Source: Chlamydomonas sphaeroides (lineage: Eukaryota > Chlorophyta > Chlorophyceae > Chlamydomonadales > Chlamydomonadaceae). Taken from it: a DNA stretch of 64,000 bases. A program made the translations under genes and the position numbers. Location of the stretch: positions 25,337-89,336 of the forward strand of contig BDDC01000021.1 of the NCBI GenBank assembly GCA_001662425.1, in the 5' to 3' direction. A model generated the notes under the pieces. The model was not told the DNA's origin. It made no database searches and was given only the letters and a program-made list of their open reading frames with translations. Position 1 is the first letter of the stretch. Every line of letters begins with the position of its first letter. Shown piece after piece: positions 33,712 through 45,700 of the stretch.

Positions 33712-36700
33712 ATGGGCAGGCGTTTGGGCCCCAGGAGCACAGCCCTGCGCTGGCACTTCGCAGCACTTGCACTCCTAGCGCTTTCCTCAATACGCTGGCG
33801 TCAGGAGCCGCGGTGGCGTGGTAAGTCGGCGAATGGCACGTCGGGCACAGCACGCATGACGCCAACACGCAGCCTCGGGTCTGCGCTGTGGCCGCTTGCA
33901 GGCTGGGCACTGGCCGCCGATGGACCGCAGTGGGACGTACCCCCGCCTGCCGAGGAGTGGGCCATCGGACCGCCAGCTGAGCCGCCCGTGCAGCCGGCGT
34001 GGCCTGCGCAGCCCCCGGAGTCCCCCTCGTGGCCCCGATGGCCCCCCTGGCCCCCGTCGCAACCGGACTGGCCTCCAGACAGCCCTCTTACCTTGAGCCC
34101 CCCAACGGAGCCCTCGAATCCGTCGCCCTTGCCTCCCCGACCGCCTCGGCCCCTGATGCCGGCGATCCAGCTGCCCCCGGCCACCGAGTGCCGGCTGCTG
34201 CTGGCGCGAACGACAATCAATTCAGATCCCGGCATTGTTGAACCCGTGACGTCCTTTGCCGCGAGCCTGGACTGCAGTGGCCCCGAGGCGCCCGTGCGGG
34301 TGGTGCTAGGGCCGTCGGTAGCGCCCTATGCGGCCAACTTCAGCGGCGTCCGCAGCACGAACATATCTGACGCGGACCTGGCGGCTGTGGCCGTGTCGGA
34401 GTGGGGCGTGGCCTTTGTTGGGGTGACGCACCTGCAGCTGGTGGACTCAGCGGTGGGTGGGGACATGGGGTATGAAGATGAGGGCCGAAGAAAAGAACTT
34501 GTAGTGAAGTGCGGGCTCATCGGCTCCAGGTTGCAAGGCTGACGGGGCTAGTCTCGCGTGTCGTCGCCGTGTTCCGCTGTTTGTGACGGATGTCGGGACT
34601 CCGTCTGTATCCCCTGTACCTTGTTTTGCCCTGCAGGTGTCCGGCCTGCCGCTGAGCGTTGCCGGGCCGCTGGTGACTTGCCACCGCTGCCCGCATTTCT
34701 CAACACGGAACGTCACGATTGCAAGCCTGGCTGGTCGCCCGCGGGGGTATACTGCGGAGGGCATCCCAAGCGACGACCCCTCGCAGCCGCCGCGCTACGG
34801 GGCGGTGCTTCTGGAAGGGATCGTGACGGCCACCCTCCACAATTTTCGCTGTTCTGACATCTATGACGCCGACGGCTGGGCGTGCCTGCTGCTGCGCTGG
34901 GCGGATGCAGCCGTGGCGAGGGAGCTGTACGGGCTGGCGCTCAGCGCCCAGCCCCGCGCTCTGGCCACCCCGCCCTGGCTGCACGTTGCTGCGGGCAGCG
35001 TCACAGGCTGCGGGTAAGCCCCTGGCCGGCGGCGAGCGGCCGTACGTACGTAGCCGAGCCGACAGGGGACAGCAGCCCTTTGTCTTTGACTGTGGCACCA
35101 GCTCTCTGCTCGCCAACGCCCGTGTGCCGTGCCTCCGTCGCCAAAGGGCCGATGTGGGTCGGCATGCTGATGTGGATGGGTCGGCAGGCCCATGTGATTC
35201 GGCGGCCCGATGTGGCGTTGGCTCAGCAAGCACACAAGCGACCGCAACAAGCAACGCAGCAAACCACGCATAACACGCACACAAGCAATTGCACGACAAT
35301 CACTTACCTTTGCTGTGCCTGCCGGCGCTCTGGCCCCGCAGGGTGGTGCGCCGCGGCCCCCTCGGCACCCAGACCACGCTGGAGGACCTCACCGCCACCA
35401 CCGACCAGCAGCCCAACACCGGACTCGGCGCCATCGTGCTAGCACCCAGCAGCTTCAGGCCGCAGGTGTGAACGCGCCGTCGCAACAATCATCGAGCCAG
35501 TTGCTGCTGGCCAGCAGCTGCCTCCAGTTTCCGATCCATATCGATGTACATCGACCCACATGGCCGCCGCCGCCCCTGGATCCATGACCCACCCTTGCCC
35601 CCCTGCGTCCCATGCGTGAGCTTGCCAGGGGGGCAGCCGCAACGCCAGCGTCGTGCGTGTGGCGGTGGAGTTTGGTTACGGGACCTGGGTTGCTGGCAAC
35701 ACCGGCGGCAGCGGGACGGCGCTGGCAGCCCTGCGCGGGGTGGTGGTGGTGAGGCGCGGCTGCGCACGTGTTGGAGGTGCTGCGTTTGGGTTTGTTCGAC
35801 GCCGTCGCACCCTGCTGCGGTCCCGGCGTAGCGCATTCGTAAATATGCCCTGGCGTGCGTGCACCTATGCAACCGGTAGGTGTTGAAGACTCCCTTCGTT
35901 CCAAAGCTGTGTGGCTACGACCTTGCTTGCGCAGCCGAATGGCGCCCGCCCTGCCTACTCACAGCTCGCTGGTCACCCCGGGGAGCAGATCGGGGCCGAT
36001 CTGCTTTGTTAAGCCCGACGCTATGCCACCTGCGCGCCAACGTACATCCATCCTGCAGGACTCGCTCATGCTGTCGGGCGGCGCTGCAATGCAAGGCAAC
36101 CGGGCCGAGCACGGCGGCGGTGCCATACTGCTCGACCGGCCCGCCGACAGGCGCCCGTTCATGGCCCAACCCGGGCCCGAGGACATAGATGACGGCGTAG
36201 AGGCGGGCACTCGCGTTGCGCTGGTCGGGGGCTCAAGCCTCAGTCTCAACGCGGCCGCCGGCAGCGGCGGCGCGCTGCTGGGTCGGCTCGACCTGGCTGA
36301 GCTGGTGCTGGAGGGCGGCAGCAGCATGACCGATAACTACGTACGAGACGGCGTGGGCGGCGCGGTGGCGGTGACGCAGCAACGTGAGCCGGTGGCGAGA
36401 GGCGGGGACGGAACTCGAGTCAGGCCGCGCAGAAGCCGCTGCCGCGCAAGCGCTCTGTCGTCGCTCCAAAGGCCCCAAGCACTGCCCCGTGGCCCCCCGC
36501 CACCCGCAGGCTCGCTGGGGCGGCTGGTAGTGTCCGGCGCCTCCAGCCTCAGCAACAACCAGGCGCTGGCGGGGACCGCGGGGCCGTCGCAGGACGGCGT
36601 GGGCGCTGCGGCGGACGGATCCGTTGGCTCGAACGCCGGCGTGGGTCATGGCGGCGCCGTGTACGTGTCGGGCAATGTGGACGAGGTGCTGCTGCAGGAC

Positions 36701-39700
36701 AACAGCGCCGCAATCTACAACCGCGCGGGATTCAGCGTGAGTTTGTATGTCAGGGGCTTGCTTGCCGGTCCGGGGCTTGCAAAGGGCAGCACGAGGTTTA
36801 GACCCTGATGCTTGGCAGAGGCCAAGCCAAGACAACAGTAGAGGGACAGGGACAGGGACAGGGGCGCTCAAGGCGCCGCCACAACCCGCACTCCCCACCA
36901 CAGGGTGGCCTCCTCTACGTCGTCGGCAGCATCCTGGGCCGGGTGCGTCGTCGTGCGAGGCCCACGGCTGCTCGGATGCACTCGCACACACGCACACGCA
37001 AGCGCACACGCACACATGGGCGGCGCCGTGCGCGGCGTGTTACTGCGCCATGTCACTGTCGTGGTGCGTGACCGGCTGTCTTGTTGCCGTCACCTCCGCT
37101 TCCTCGCCTTGCTCCCGTACGTTGCCTTGCTTCCATTGCCATGCAGGTCCTCATCAGCGGAGACACTAGCGTCAGGAGCAACGTGGCCGTGAATGGCCGC
37201 GGCGGCGCCGTTTCTGTTGGCGGCGGCGTGAGCGGCGGCGTCACCATCACGGACGGCGCCGTGGTCGGCCTCAACACCGCGCGGTGCGCCCCTCGGCTCG
37301 CGCGCGCCGCAGAGACGGGCGGGTTAGGTTGCGAGCACATGCGTACGTGGCTGCCCTGCCATGCCCTGCTGCTGGGGGTGGAGCAGGCTGCTGCCGTGCC
37401 CTGTAGCCAGCAGCAGCTGGCTATGCGCCTAGGGCAGGGGCGGGCCTCCGCACGCTGACTTGCACGCTGCTGCTTGCGATTGCATGCACCTGCTCATGCA
37501 TCGCAGTGAGGGCGGCGGAGTCATGTACGCTGGCGGTAACGTGTCGCGGGTGCGTCGGGTTAGTTGGGTTGCAGGCAGGTTCGTTAGCAGTATGCATATG
37601 TCACATCGGTCACGGCGGCAATCAACATGTCGCGTGTGTGTTCACATCATCACGACCGGGCGTCCAACCCTCGCGAGCCTCTACATGCTGCGTGCCCTGC
37701 GAAGTTGCTGCTGTCGTTGCTCCCTTGCGCCTCCAGCGCCGCCTGGCCGTCAAGCCACCAGCCAGCGGCCCCTGCTAGCTGCCCATGTCCCCGCCCGCCC
37801 GCCCACCGGCCCGTGCCCACCTGTCTACCTACCCTGTCCAGCCACAGCGGACGGATCTGCGCAGCCCAGCCGGCTTCGCTCATCCTGCCTTGCCCTAACG
37901 ACGGCCCGGCGGGCTCCTCTGATGCCCCATGTTCCCACGCCCCCCTGCGCAGGTCGAGGTGTCGAGACGGGCCCAGGTCCGGGGCAGTCCCGGCTCCGAC
38001 ACGGCCCGAGGCGGCTTCATGCTGGTGGGCGGCACGCTCGACGCCATCGATCTCAGCAGCGGGGCTGTGATATCCGAGAACGTCGCGCGGTGAGCGGGCT
38101 CTTAATAACACGCGTCTGGTAGATTGGAGCGAGGTGGGAAATGCGCGCGCTGTAGCCGCCGGCCATCGATCGGCACCTACAAAAGAACCAGCAGGGCTCC
38201 TGAGACTCCAAGCATATGTGACTTGGGCCGCGCGTGCGGCGTGGGCCTGGGCCGCTGGATTGCACACGCACTCACTCGGCCCATCCAGATCCTGCCCTGC
38301 CTGCCCTGGCGCCGAGCTCGGCTCGTTTGATACGTGGCTGTGGCTGCTGGCTAGGACCTACCTGCAGCGCTGCCCTACCCTGCCCTGCGCTCGCTGCCCG
38401 CCCCGTTCTGTCCATGCAGGCTTGACGGCGGCGTGTTTGCCTGCCAGTACGTTGGGGCCATCGCCATAAGCGGCTGCGAGGTATGCGACCGACAGCCCGT
38501 GCGTGTGCGTGGAGCCGGCACATTGCAGACTGCCCCCTGGGCTGGGGCTCCCTGTCGCGCTCTGCTGCTTCGCTGCTGCGGCCTGCTGAGCCTCGGCCGC
38601 CGCGACATGCTGCTTGGTGATTGATGCCCCGTTGCTGCGCCCTGCCGCGACCTGCCGCGACCGCAGGTGTCTAGGAACATGGCCAAGCAGGTGCGTCGGC
38701 CACCCCAGCGCGCCAGCGCACTTGGGATCGGGGTGCATGTATGTCTCACCTCCGGGGGGCAGCAGCTTGCACGGCTTGCGGCTGCGCGCCTGCCCGCCCG
38801 CCCGGCCCCAGCTGCAGCGCTGAGCTGGTGCCCCGGCTGGTTGAGAGCTGCTTCAACACCGTGCCCTACCTCCCCACACCTGCGCCGTGGACCCCAGGGC
38901 CGCGGTGGGGTGTTCTGGGCTGCGGGCCGCGCTGAGCCGCTGAGCCTGTGGGACAGCATCTCCGGCGATGGCGTGAAACTCGCCATTGGCAGCCTCCGCA
39001 TCGACGCCGGCGCTGTCGTTGCCGCAAACCGGGCGGCACAGGCAAGCGGGCCGGTTGGGAACTGTGTGTTGCTGCTGCGATTTGATGGGACGGCCGTGTA
39101 CCGGCCGTGCACCCTGGTTGCGTGTGGTCATACGGGCTGTGGCTGTGTGTGCCTGCTGTGCCGCCGCGCACACTCGCCTGCTGCCGTATCCCCTAGGCCG
39201 AGCCAACTCAGGAATGGACGCCGAAGTACCACGCGCGCGCGACAGATGCGGGGCCGCAGCGACGTGCTGCTCTCCTACGGAGTGGGAGCAAGGCCCGCAT
39301 TATTTATCTTGCCCCAGCCCCAAGCGCGGGCGTTTCCATTCGTGCTGCTGAGCGGCCCGGCGCTGCGGCCCTGGCCGACGTCCCTGATGCGCTGCAGTTT
39401 CCCGGGCACGACCCTGCCGGACACACATGAACAGCGCTGGCCCTGCGCAGGGCGGCGGCGTCGCGGCGGCCTTGAACGGCATGGGCAACTTGACCGTCAC
39501 GGGCGGAGCCAGCGTATCGAACAACGCGGCGGAGCTGGACCTCAACACGCGGGGCGCCGGCGACCCGGGCTTGCTCAGCGGCAGCGGTGGAGTGGTGGAG
39601 GTGGCGACTGGCTGGCTGCAGAACTTTGAGGTGTCGGGCGGCGCCAGCATCGCCGGCAATGGTGCCAAGTAGGTGTTGTGGGGGTCGCTGGGGCGCATCA

Positions 39701-42700
39701 CAGGCCGGGTTGTGCAGCGCCTGCTGCCATGCGGTGGCGGGAGCTGCCCTCATTCATTCCCGCCATGCGCTGTGCGGTGCGCAGCCCGGCCACGGCCGCC
39801 GAGGGGCTGCTGAGTCGTTCCGTGCGTGCGTGCGCAGGGGCGGCTCCGGCGGCGTGCTGTCGGTGTCGCAGGGCCCGCTGCAGGTCCAATGGACGCTGCG
39901 GGACTGCAGCGTGCTCGGCAACAGCGCTGCAAGGCGAGTGTGTCGGGGGCTCCACTCTGGCGGCCCGGCTTGGCATCCCGCCGCCTGAAATACAAATAGA
40001 AATGGTTACGACTTGTGCAAAGCACTTATCGTTGCATTCAGGAGGGCGGGCGTGTATGGGGTGGGCCCACGGGTGGGCCCGACGCCTACCACCGGCCCGG
40101 CTTGGCATCCCGCCGCCTGAGTGCCTCTCGAGATCTGTCGTGTGGCGTGGCTCGCTAGCTAGCGCATGGCCCCCATCCCGTAGCGGACGTGCTGGAAACA
40201 CGCGATAGTGATCGGTAATAACAAATTCCTGGACTCGTGACGGGGGATATATATCTGTGGGTCACGCACGGGCCCACACAAGCGGCGCGGCGCCGGCTGC
40301 TGGCCATGCTGGGTCGTGATCGGTCGCCGTACGCACGCAAGGCCGTCCCGCCGCCCTGGCCCTCTTCGCAGTCTTCGCAGCGCATGTAATCCCTTCGTTT
40401 CGTCGTCTTGCTGCCGCAGGGGCGGTGTGCTGTTTGTGGCGGAGAACGTGGCCAGCATCGTGTGGACCAACGCCACGCTCACCAACAACTGGTCCGGCAG
40501 CGACGGAGGGGTGCTGTCGTCGGGGGGCATCAGTTCTTACGCCAACCTGACGGCAGTGGCGGTGCGTTTCGGCGGCAGGGACGTAGAGATTGTAATGGGC
40601 ATGCCTACAATGCGCTGAATCACGCATGTACAATTTTGCATTGGCAAGGGCAGGGAAGCACTGAAAGCCACGCCAGCACGGCTGCAGTGCGCGGCCCGCC
40701 GCTGTGCGCACCGTATGTGCCCACCTGCTCGCCATGCACGCACGGCATTCTAGTACGGTAGTCGTACACTCATTGCTGACACGTGCATGTCATTGCAACC
40801 GGCGCTCTCACCCAACAACAGGTAACAAACAATAAAGCTGGGCTGCATGGGGGCGTGTTTGCAGCGGGCTTGGCGGCCATATTTGTGTACGACAGCTTGC
40901 TCACCGACAACACGGCCGCCACGTACGGCGGCTTTGCGGCCATTCCCATCCTCGCCACGCTCTGGCTGTCCAACTGCACCGTGAGCCCGACAGAGTCCTG
41001 GCCGGTGACGTGGCAGCTTACTAGCTCGGCTGCCTTCCCGTTGCTTGGGTGTATGCGCGCATGCACGCATGTAGCGCCGGCATGTGCGTGCATGAGCAAA
41101 TAGTTCTGCACACGGCTGTCCAAGGAGGATGATGTGCGTTGCCGTGGCAGGTCGCCTCCAACAAGGCCCTTGGCGGCAGCGGCGGCGCCTTTGCCATCCA
41201 GCGCGAGACCTCGCCCATGCAGCTCGAGCTGCGCGACGCCGAGCTGACGGGCAACGAGGCGCCGCTCGGCAACGGCGGCTTCCTCTACGTCTACAGCAGC
41301 ATCTCAGGGCGAGTGTCGTTGGCGCGTTGTAGTGCGGCAGTGTCGTTCGCACCGCCTGCCCTCGCATGCATGCTTTGCACAGGCACGGGCGCCCAGGGTA
41401 TGCGTTGCTTGCAATCGATGCCTATGGCAGCCCGTAGGCTAGTAACTACCTTGTAGACCCCCAATTCCTAGTCACTACCCCCACCCTAGTGGAAGTCTGA
41501 CTAGTCTAGACCTATGTTTACTAGTGTTCCGAGCCAGAACGCAGGGCGTGCAACCTTATCCGTTTCCAAGGCGCAAGTAGTTGCACCGCGGACCTCGGCA
41601 CCTCAGTCGCGCTCCCTGCTCCAACCCCACCCACGATCACTGACTCCTCAATTGAGCTGCCGCGCGGTGTGCGCCGCTCCTCCCCCGCCTCGTCACCACT
41701 GCGCGCAGGCGGCTCAACCTGGTCCGCACGCGCCTGACCCGCAACAGCGCCATCAACGGCGGTGCCATCGGCGTCGCGGAGCGCATCATCAACATGACGC
41801 TGCAGGTACAGGGCGGGGCTGCTGTTGGCCGTAGCGGACGGACACAGTTGCATGCCGCGCAAGCGACATGGGCACCCGCCCAACCCCAACCCCGCCCCAC
41901 CCCACGCCGCCATACCCAGGCGCCGCGTGCCGTGCTTGCGCCATGCACGCACGTGTCTGCCCCACCGGCCGTAAACCACCGCACACGCACTCGTCCGTAC
42001 TTTAATTGTGAGCCCCGCCCGGAATCACGCGCCCGCCGCGATGCTCAGCTTTCACGCGCCGTCGGCTCTCGCTCCCGCCGCCGTGACTCCCATCATACGT
42101 ACAGGGCCCTCTCACCCGGGTGTCGTACAACACGGCCTCCGGTGATGGTGGTGCTGTGTGGGCTGGCAGTCATGTCCTTGCCGCCGCAGTGGTCGACGGC
42201 GCGCGCGCCGATGACAACAGGTGCGTGCGCGCACACCGGCTGGCCTCAAATCAGCACAAGGGGTCACAGGCAGCGAGCCAAGGGTGGAACGGGTACGCAG
42301 CGGGAAGCAACCCAGGGACCATTGCCGTGAGCGGCGTCCGGCTATCGACGGCAGGGCCCTTTGGTCTTGCTGCTGCCGAGCTGATTCCGCCAGTGGCAGC
42401 CTGACACCAGCGTCTTCAACCTCCACGCAGCGCCACCGGTAGTGGCGGCTTCCTCCTGGCTGGCGGCGCAGTGATGTCGGTAAGTGTCGGCGTTCTGTGT
42501 GGGCAGCTGATGAGATGATCCTTGTTTCCCAGGACTGAGCGAGGTGCATGTTTACGCCAGCCGCTGCTTGTTCTGTCGGACACACGCGTTCATCGCATCT
42601 CTGCGTGGTCATTTGCCGTCCCTAAGCGAGATTCACGTTCCTTGCAGATCCTCTTCAACGGGCCCGACACGTGCGTGTGCAACAACAGCGCCGGACTTGC

Positions 42701-45700
42701 TGGGGGGGCGGTGGCGTCCGGCTTCAACATAGGCGAGGTGCTTGTCAGCGGCGGCGCCCGTGTCGGCGGCAACACGGCCGGGCGCCAGGGCGGGGCCATG
42801 TCCGTGCTGGGCATGATGCGGGAGCTGACCGTTACTGGCGGCGCCAGCATGACTGACAATGTTGCGGACCAGGGCAACGGCGGCGCGGTGGCGATTGAGG
42901 GCAGGGAGTCATCGGCGGAGGCCATGAGGCTTCTCAAGGTGACTGGGACTGCGATACTAGGCACACTGCTGGGTACCGGCGCCGCCACTGCGTACCGACC
43001 GGCTGACCGGCTGCCGTGGCACTGGCTGACACATGGCATGCCGGACACAGGTCTCCAACGGAGGTCAGCTGTCCCGCAACAGCGCTGGCGGCGACGGTGG
43101 AGCTGTCTACGTCCGTGGGCAGCTGCTGCGGGTAGTGGCGACCAACGGCTCGCGCGTCGTCGGCAACCAGGCCAGTGCCAGCGGTGGTGCCGTGTGGGCT
43201 CTCAGCATGGCGCAGTGGGTGGTCCTTAAGGACAACGCCACCGTCTCCCAGAACGCAGCTGGCCTGGACGGCGGTGCCTTTGCGTTCAAGGCCTGCCCCA
43301 CCGCCTCTACCCCTCGCGGCACATTTGGGCTGGTGGTGGCGCTGCAAGGCGGCAGTCGGGCAGAGGGCAACACGGCCGGACGCGACGGAGGGTGGTTGTT
43401 TGGCGGTCGCGGCAGCGGCGTCGCAGCCGCTGGTTGCTGCCGGCTGGAGCGGCTGCTTCTGTTCGACAACAGCAGTGTTGCGGGCAACCGGGCACAGGTG
43501 TCAGGTGTGTTGGGGTGCTCTGCGAAGTAGCGCGCAAGGTTTCGACGCAAGGCGCAGGGTGCGGCAGCGGATGCATGAAGACCCGGCGCCGTCCCGTCCT
43601 CTCAGGCGGCGCCGTGCGGCTGGATGCGGTTGATGAGGTTTGTCTCGACGGCGGCAGCAGCCTGGCACGCAACACGGCTCGCACAGGCAACGGCGGGGCG
43701 CTGATGGCCGAGGAGGTCGGGGGCGTGTGGCTGGAGCGCTCGTCGGAGCTTGCCAGCAATTCTGCGGCGGACAGCGGCAGCGGCGGTGCGCTGTGGGCTC
43801 GGCGGCTGCTTCGGCTAGATGTGAGCCGTGGCAGCCGGATCTCCAGCAACACCGCTGCTGGCAGCGGCGGGGCCGTTTGGGCGGAGGCGCTGGGCTCCAT
43901 CCGCATTGCTGGCGGCAGCAGCCTGCAAGGCAACACAGCCGGAGCCAACAGCGACGGAGGGGCCATCTACGCGGCCCACAGCCTGCGCAGCGCCGCCGCC
44001 GTTGGGTTGCTGGCATCGAGCGTGCTCGGCCCCTCTTGCGCCCCCACCTCCCAAGCGCCCAACGCCTCGCGCCTCTCCGACATGTTCCTTGCCTTCAGCA
44101 ATGCAACGCTTGGGGCGAACACGGCTGGCCGCAACGGCGGGGCCCTGTCCCTAGGCGCGCTGCCGGCATCGCTGTTCCTGGCAGCTTCGGTTGTGCAGTC
44201 GAACCGCGCAGTCGCGGGGTCAGGCGGCGCAATCTGGGTCTCGGCCACGGATCAGGTGCCGCCGCTGCAGGCACAGCCTCCAGTCGCTGAGGGTTCAGGT
44301 CGCCGCAGTCGCTTGCTGCAGTCGGCCAATGTGGCTAAATGGCCCCCAGCGCCGCCGCCCAGTCCAGGAGCCATCACCGAGGGCACGACCCTGCTGGCGA
44401 CTGTGGAGCTGGCGAGCTGTCTGGTCAGCGGTAACGTGGCTGGGGGCCCGGGCGGCGGTGGTGCGCTCTTCCTCGAGCGCACCTCCTCCTGGGGCGGCAG
44501 TGGCCGGGCCACCGGCCTCCAGCCGCCGCCACCGCCCTCGGCACAGCCGCCACAGCCCTCCAACACGCCCGTCGCTGTACGCGGGCTGCTTGTGCGGCTG
44601 ACCAACACCTCGCTCGCCAATAACACCGCCCTGGCGGGCAGCGGCGGAGCGCTTGCAGTCAGCGTTACAGCCCTGCTGAACCTCACGGCTGCAGCCAATC
44701 AGCAGGCGCCGGCAGCCGTACTCGGCACGACCCCAGCACAGCGGTTGCTGCCGGCCCCTTCCCTGCGTGTGGAGCTATGGGGCGGCTCCGTTGTCAGCAA
44801 TGCCGCTGGAAGCGGCGCCGCAGCCAGCGGCTCCCTGTCTGTTGCTCATGGAGGGGGTGTGCACGTGCAGAGCTCCCTGCGGGTGGTGGCGGACGGAACA
44901 GAAGTCGACACGGTCGCCGCCGCTCTTGCGTTAGGACTTGTTGGCGGCATCCTCCCGGCGTCCTGCTCCGTATCTGCGGATACCGTGGCGTGGCGCATAA
45001 ATAGAGCGTCGACCGGAAGGGGAGGAGCGCTCAACGCCGTCGGCTGTTCCCTGGCCGTCACGGGCGCCGCTGGGCGCAGCAGCCTCAGCAACAACACGGC
45101 GGGCGCAGCAGGAGGCGCGGTGGCGGTAGTAGGGCCGCTGGTTGTGGACCGGGCTATTGCTGGCCAGCTGCTGTTGGCGTTGCGGCCCCCCGAAGCTGCG
45201 TCTGGCGGTTTTTCAGTTGCCGGGCAGGCCTTCGGCCTTTTGGAGCAGGTGAGGCAGGCATTGTGCTGCGGTCCTAGTTGCGCATTGGCGTCACCAAGTA
45301 GGCTAACGTGAACGAGCCTTATTGGTAGCCTAACTACTAGCCTAGTACTAAAGCTTATCGTAGTCTACGAAATCTACCTCGGAACGTGCGTGACACGTGC
45401 CTCCTCTTCCACTCCAATGCCGAATGTTCCATACAACCCCGCTGCCGGCCCAACCTCAGGCTGTCGACGCTCTAGCCGCCTTTCTGCAGCCCCAGGCCGC
45501 CCTCTCTGACACCCTGCTGTCCGACAACACAGCTGCCCTGGGCCAGGGCGGGGCGCTATCAATGGACCTACTCGCCGCGGACGTCACGCTTCTAGCGCAG
45601 CGTAACAAGTCATCAGGCGTCACCGTCAGAGTGGGGTCGACCCCTGGAAGCAATCACGAGCCCGCGAGCGCACCTCCGCTGCTGCGGCTGGATCGAGTGA

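Larger units (their letters stand above)
33712..43504 (+). other. Gene B, signal peptide, Pro-rich stalk and first PMP-repeat exons
   Basis: Exons 1-24: 33712-33820, 33902-34452, 34637-35013, 35342-35465, 35629-35748, 36059-36383, 36510-36736, 36904-36942, 37147-37283, 37507-37549, 37953-38089, 38420-38480, 38667-38690, 38898-39041, 39451-39668, 39838-39933, 40420-40561, 40822-40980, 41151-41308, 41709-41805, 42105-42220, 42431-42479, 42648-42938, 43051-43504. The 81-nt first intron (33821-33901) lies between the hydrophobic core and the stalk. Donors after 39041, 39933 and 41308 are GC rather than GT; phase and paralogues leave no GT alternative nearby. Confidence 0.82.

Noticed and set aside
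34453..34542. Reading on from gene B exon 2 into GGDMGYEDEGRRKE as coding
   Set aside because: Both B and C have a good GTGGGT donor at the same site, and splicing to VSGLPLS restores frame in both.
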